NCBI RefSeq assembly: GCF_035938995.1
Contig: NZ_DASZGI010000081.1
Span: 23,946-87,945 of the forward strand
Source of the DNA: DASZGI01 sp035938995
Lineage (GTDB): Bacteria; Actinomycetota; Actinomycetes; Streptomycetales; Catenulisporaceae
Direction: 5' to 3'
Length of the DNA: 64,000 nucleotides
The notes beneath the pieces are model-generated. The model was not told the origin of the DNA. It was given only the letters and a program-made list of their open reading frames with translations, and did not search any database. Position numbers and translations under genes: made by a program. Below, piece by piece: positions 62,363 through 64,000 of this stretch (its first letter is position 1; every line of letters begins with the position of its first letter).

Positions 62363-62396
62363 CTTCATCTTTCGCGCACCGCCCAGCTCACCAGCC

Positions 62397-62561
62397 CACA
62401 TTCACCGCCCCTCCACCCGCCTACAACCTCCCCCACCCCTCCCCACCCCTTTATCCATACCCTGCGTTCCCCCAACCCACCGCCAAGTTATCCACAGCAC
62501 TTATCCACAGCTTCCCGCTTCCCCCTCGCCCCGCGTCGCCGCCGTCCTATAGAAAGGCAAC
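62397..62561 (+). promoter_or_regulatory. Pyrimidine-rich tract with two DnaA boxes upstream of the helicase
   Basis: Bases 62401-62460 contain only two G and are almost all C and T with some A, very unlike the rest of the window. Two perfect TTATCCACA boxes in the same direction follow at 62488-62496 and 62501-62509, 13 bp start to start. The helicase start follows 53 bp later. A promoter under DnaA control is possible. Confidence 0.6.
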
Positions 62562-64000
62562 ATGAGCGTTCAGCACGAATCCCCGACCCTCGACCGCGTG
62601 GCGTTACGCGCCGAGGCGGAATCGGTGCTGCGCGCCCTGGCGGGCGAGGCGGCCCGGCTGCGCGACGACCAGTGGCAGGCGATCGAGGCGCTGGTGGCCG
62701 ACCGGCGCCGCTGCCTGGTGGTCCAGCGCACCGGCTGGGGCAAGTCAGCCGTCTATTTCACCGCGACGGCGCTGCTGCGGGCCCGCGGCGCCGGGCCGAC
62801 GGTGATCGTCTCGCCGCTGCTCGCCCTCATGCGCAACCAGATCGACGCGGCCGCCCGAGCCGGGTTGCGCGCCGCCACCATCAACTCGGCGAACCTCACC
62901 GACTGGACCGGAATCGAGGAGCGGATCCGGCTCGGCGAGGTGGATCTGCTGCTGATCAGCCCGGAGCGGCTGAACAACCCGGGGTTCCGGGACAACGTGC
63001 TGGAGAAGCTGGCCGCCGAGACCGGGCTGCTGGTGGTCGACGAGGCACACTGCATCTCGGACTGGGGCCACGATTTCCGGCCCGACTACCGGCGCCTGCG
63101 CACCCTGATCGGCCGGCTGCGCCCGGGGCTGCCGATCCTCGCCACCACCGCGACGGCCAACTCGCGGGTCACCGCGGACGTCGCCGAACAGCTGGGCACC
63201 GGCGCCGAGTCGGCGCTGGTGCTGCGCGGCAGCCTGGACCGCGCATCGCTGCGGCTGGCCGTGGTGCGGCTGCCTGACCCGGCACACCGGCTGGCCTGGC
63301 TGGCCGACCACCTCGGCGAGCTGCCGGGTTCGGGCATCATCTACACCCTGACGGTGGCGGGAGCCGAGGAGACCGCCCAGTTCCTGCGCGACCGGGGGTA
63401 CACAGTCGCCGCCTACACCGGCCGCACCGACGACACCCAGCGCCAGGAGGCCGAGGCCGACCTGCTGGCCAACCGGATCAAGGCGCTGGTCGCCACCTCC
63501 GCACTGGGCATGGGCTTCGACAAGCCGGACCTCGGGTTCGTCGTGCACCTCGGCGCCCCGTCCTCGCCGATCGCCTACTACCAGCAGGTCGGGCGGGCCG
63601 GGCGCGGAGTCGAGCGGGCAGAGGTGGTGCTGCTGCCCGGTGCGGAGGACGAGGCGATCTGGCGGTATTTCAGCTCGCTCGCCTTTCCGCCCCGCCCGGT
63701 CGTCGAGCTGGTCCTCGACGTCCTGCGCGAGGCCCCGAAACCGCTGTCGACGATGGCCATCGAGCCGCGCGTGGAGCTCAAGCGGAGCCGGCTCGAGCTG
63801 CTGCTGAAGATACTGGACGCGGACGGCGCGGTCCGGCGCACCACCGGCGGGTGGACGGCGACCGGCGTGCCGTGGGAGTACGACGAGGAGCGCTACTCCC
63901 GGATCACCGCGGCCCGGGAGCGGGAGCAGCGCGCGATGCTCGGCTACGCCGCGTCCGACGGCTGCCGGATGGAGTTTCTGCGCCGGGAGCTGGACGATCC
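62562..64000 (+). CDS. RecQ-family ATP-dependent DNA helicase, 3' end missing
   Basis: The first 479 residues are present. Helicase motifs in order: motif 0 LRDDQWQAIEALV, Walker A RTGWGKSAVYF, motif Ia VSPLLALMRNQ, DEAH with CISDWGHDFRPDY, motif III ATTATA, motif IV IIYTLTV, motif V ALGMGFDKPDL and motif VI QQVGRAGRG. A winged-helix region begins about residue 395, and a first Cys of a zinc-type cluster (DGCRMEFLRREL) appears just before the window ends. It unwinds DNA 3'-5' in recombination repair. The ATG has AAAGG 5 nt upstream. Confidence 0.92.
   Translation, partial: MSVQHESPTLDRVALRAEAESVLRALAGEAARLRDDQWQAIEALVADRRRCLVVQRTGWGKSAVYFTATALLRARGAGPTVIVSPLLALMRNQIDAAARAGLRAATINSANLTDWTGIEERIRLGEVDLLLISPERLNNPGFRDNVLEKLAAETGLLVVDEAHCISDWGHDFRPDYRRLRTLIGRLRPGLPILATTATANSRVTADVAEQLGTGAESALVLRGSLDRASLRLAVVRLPDPAHRLAWLADHLGELPGSGIIYTLTVAGAEETAQFLRDRGYTVAAYTGRTDDTQRQEAEADLLANRIKALVATSALGMGFDKPDLGFVVHLGAPSSPIAYYQQVGRAGRGVERAEVVLLPGAEDEAIWRYFSSLAFPPRPVVELVLDVLREAPKPLSTMAIEPRVELKRSRLELLLKILDADGAVRRTTGGWTATGVPWEYDEERYSRITAAREREQRAMLGYAASDGCRMEFLRRELDD

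Overview
The window is very GC-rich with strong third-position GC bias, GTG/TTG starts and many 1-4 base ATGA/GTGA stop-start overlaps. Gene content (PknG, WhiB, a Cvn conservon, MocR/YczE, LppX-type lipoprotein, BTAD regulator) points to a filamentous actinomycete. Two acid-type carboxyl peptidases (G1 and S53), a chitinase and a PNGase A-like enzyme suggest an acid-soil saprotroph of the Catenulispora/Actinospica/Streptacidiphilus kind. That placement is inference; no rRNA or tRNA gene was seen.

Layout. 0-10 kb: 3' part of an AftB-like membrane glycosyltransferase, an aminopeptidase P, small proteins, a divergent yczE/mocR pair with a repeat-rich operator region, and a secreted GH18 chitinase whose promoter carries a DasR-type dre palindrome. 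11-18 kb: a minus-strand, translationally coupled operon for a helical protein, PknG, a PP2C phosphatase, a VWA protein and an FHA protein; three of the five carry similar zinc ribbons. 18-25 kb: HAD hydrolase, an NRAMP-family transporter with a non-canonical metal site, and kdpDE without kdpFABC. 25-33 kb: G1 peptidase, a GlnX-like membrane sensor, a BNR-repeat secreted protein, a bacterial nitric oxide synthase, an HTH-TPR regulator and a WhiB protein.

33-38 kb: a 0.9-kb spacer with three imperfect tandem repeats of 165-186 bp, then a CitAB-type two-component system divergent from dctA. 38-44 kb: a MinD-like protein with an altered Walker A, a membrane LysM-BTAD protein and an EccE-like protein. 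44-48 kb: hydrolase, RNase Z, GNAT and S53 peptidase. 48-57 kb: an osmoprotectant (OpuC/ProU-type) ABC transporter whose binding protein is separated from the other subunits by a complete cvnABCD conservon on the opposite strand. 57-64 kb: a small secreted protein, an amidohydrolase, a PNGase A-like protein, a PAP2-type membrane protein, an SGNH hydrolase and a RecQ-family helicase that runs off the end, preceded by two DnaA boxes in a pyrimidine-rich tract.

Signalling links. PknG and a GlnX-like sensor occur in one window but not in one operon; in mycobacteria they act together in sensing amino acids. KdpDE sits directly upstream of the NRAMP-like gene and may control it instead of a Kdp pump. 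CitAB very probably controls dctA. The conservon may have inserted into an osmolyte-uptake locus.
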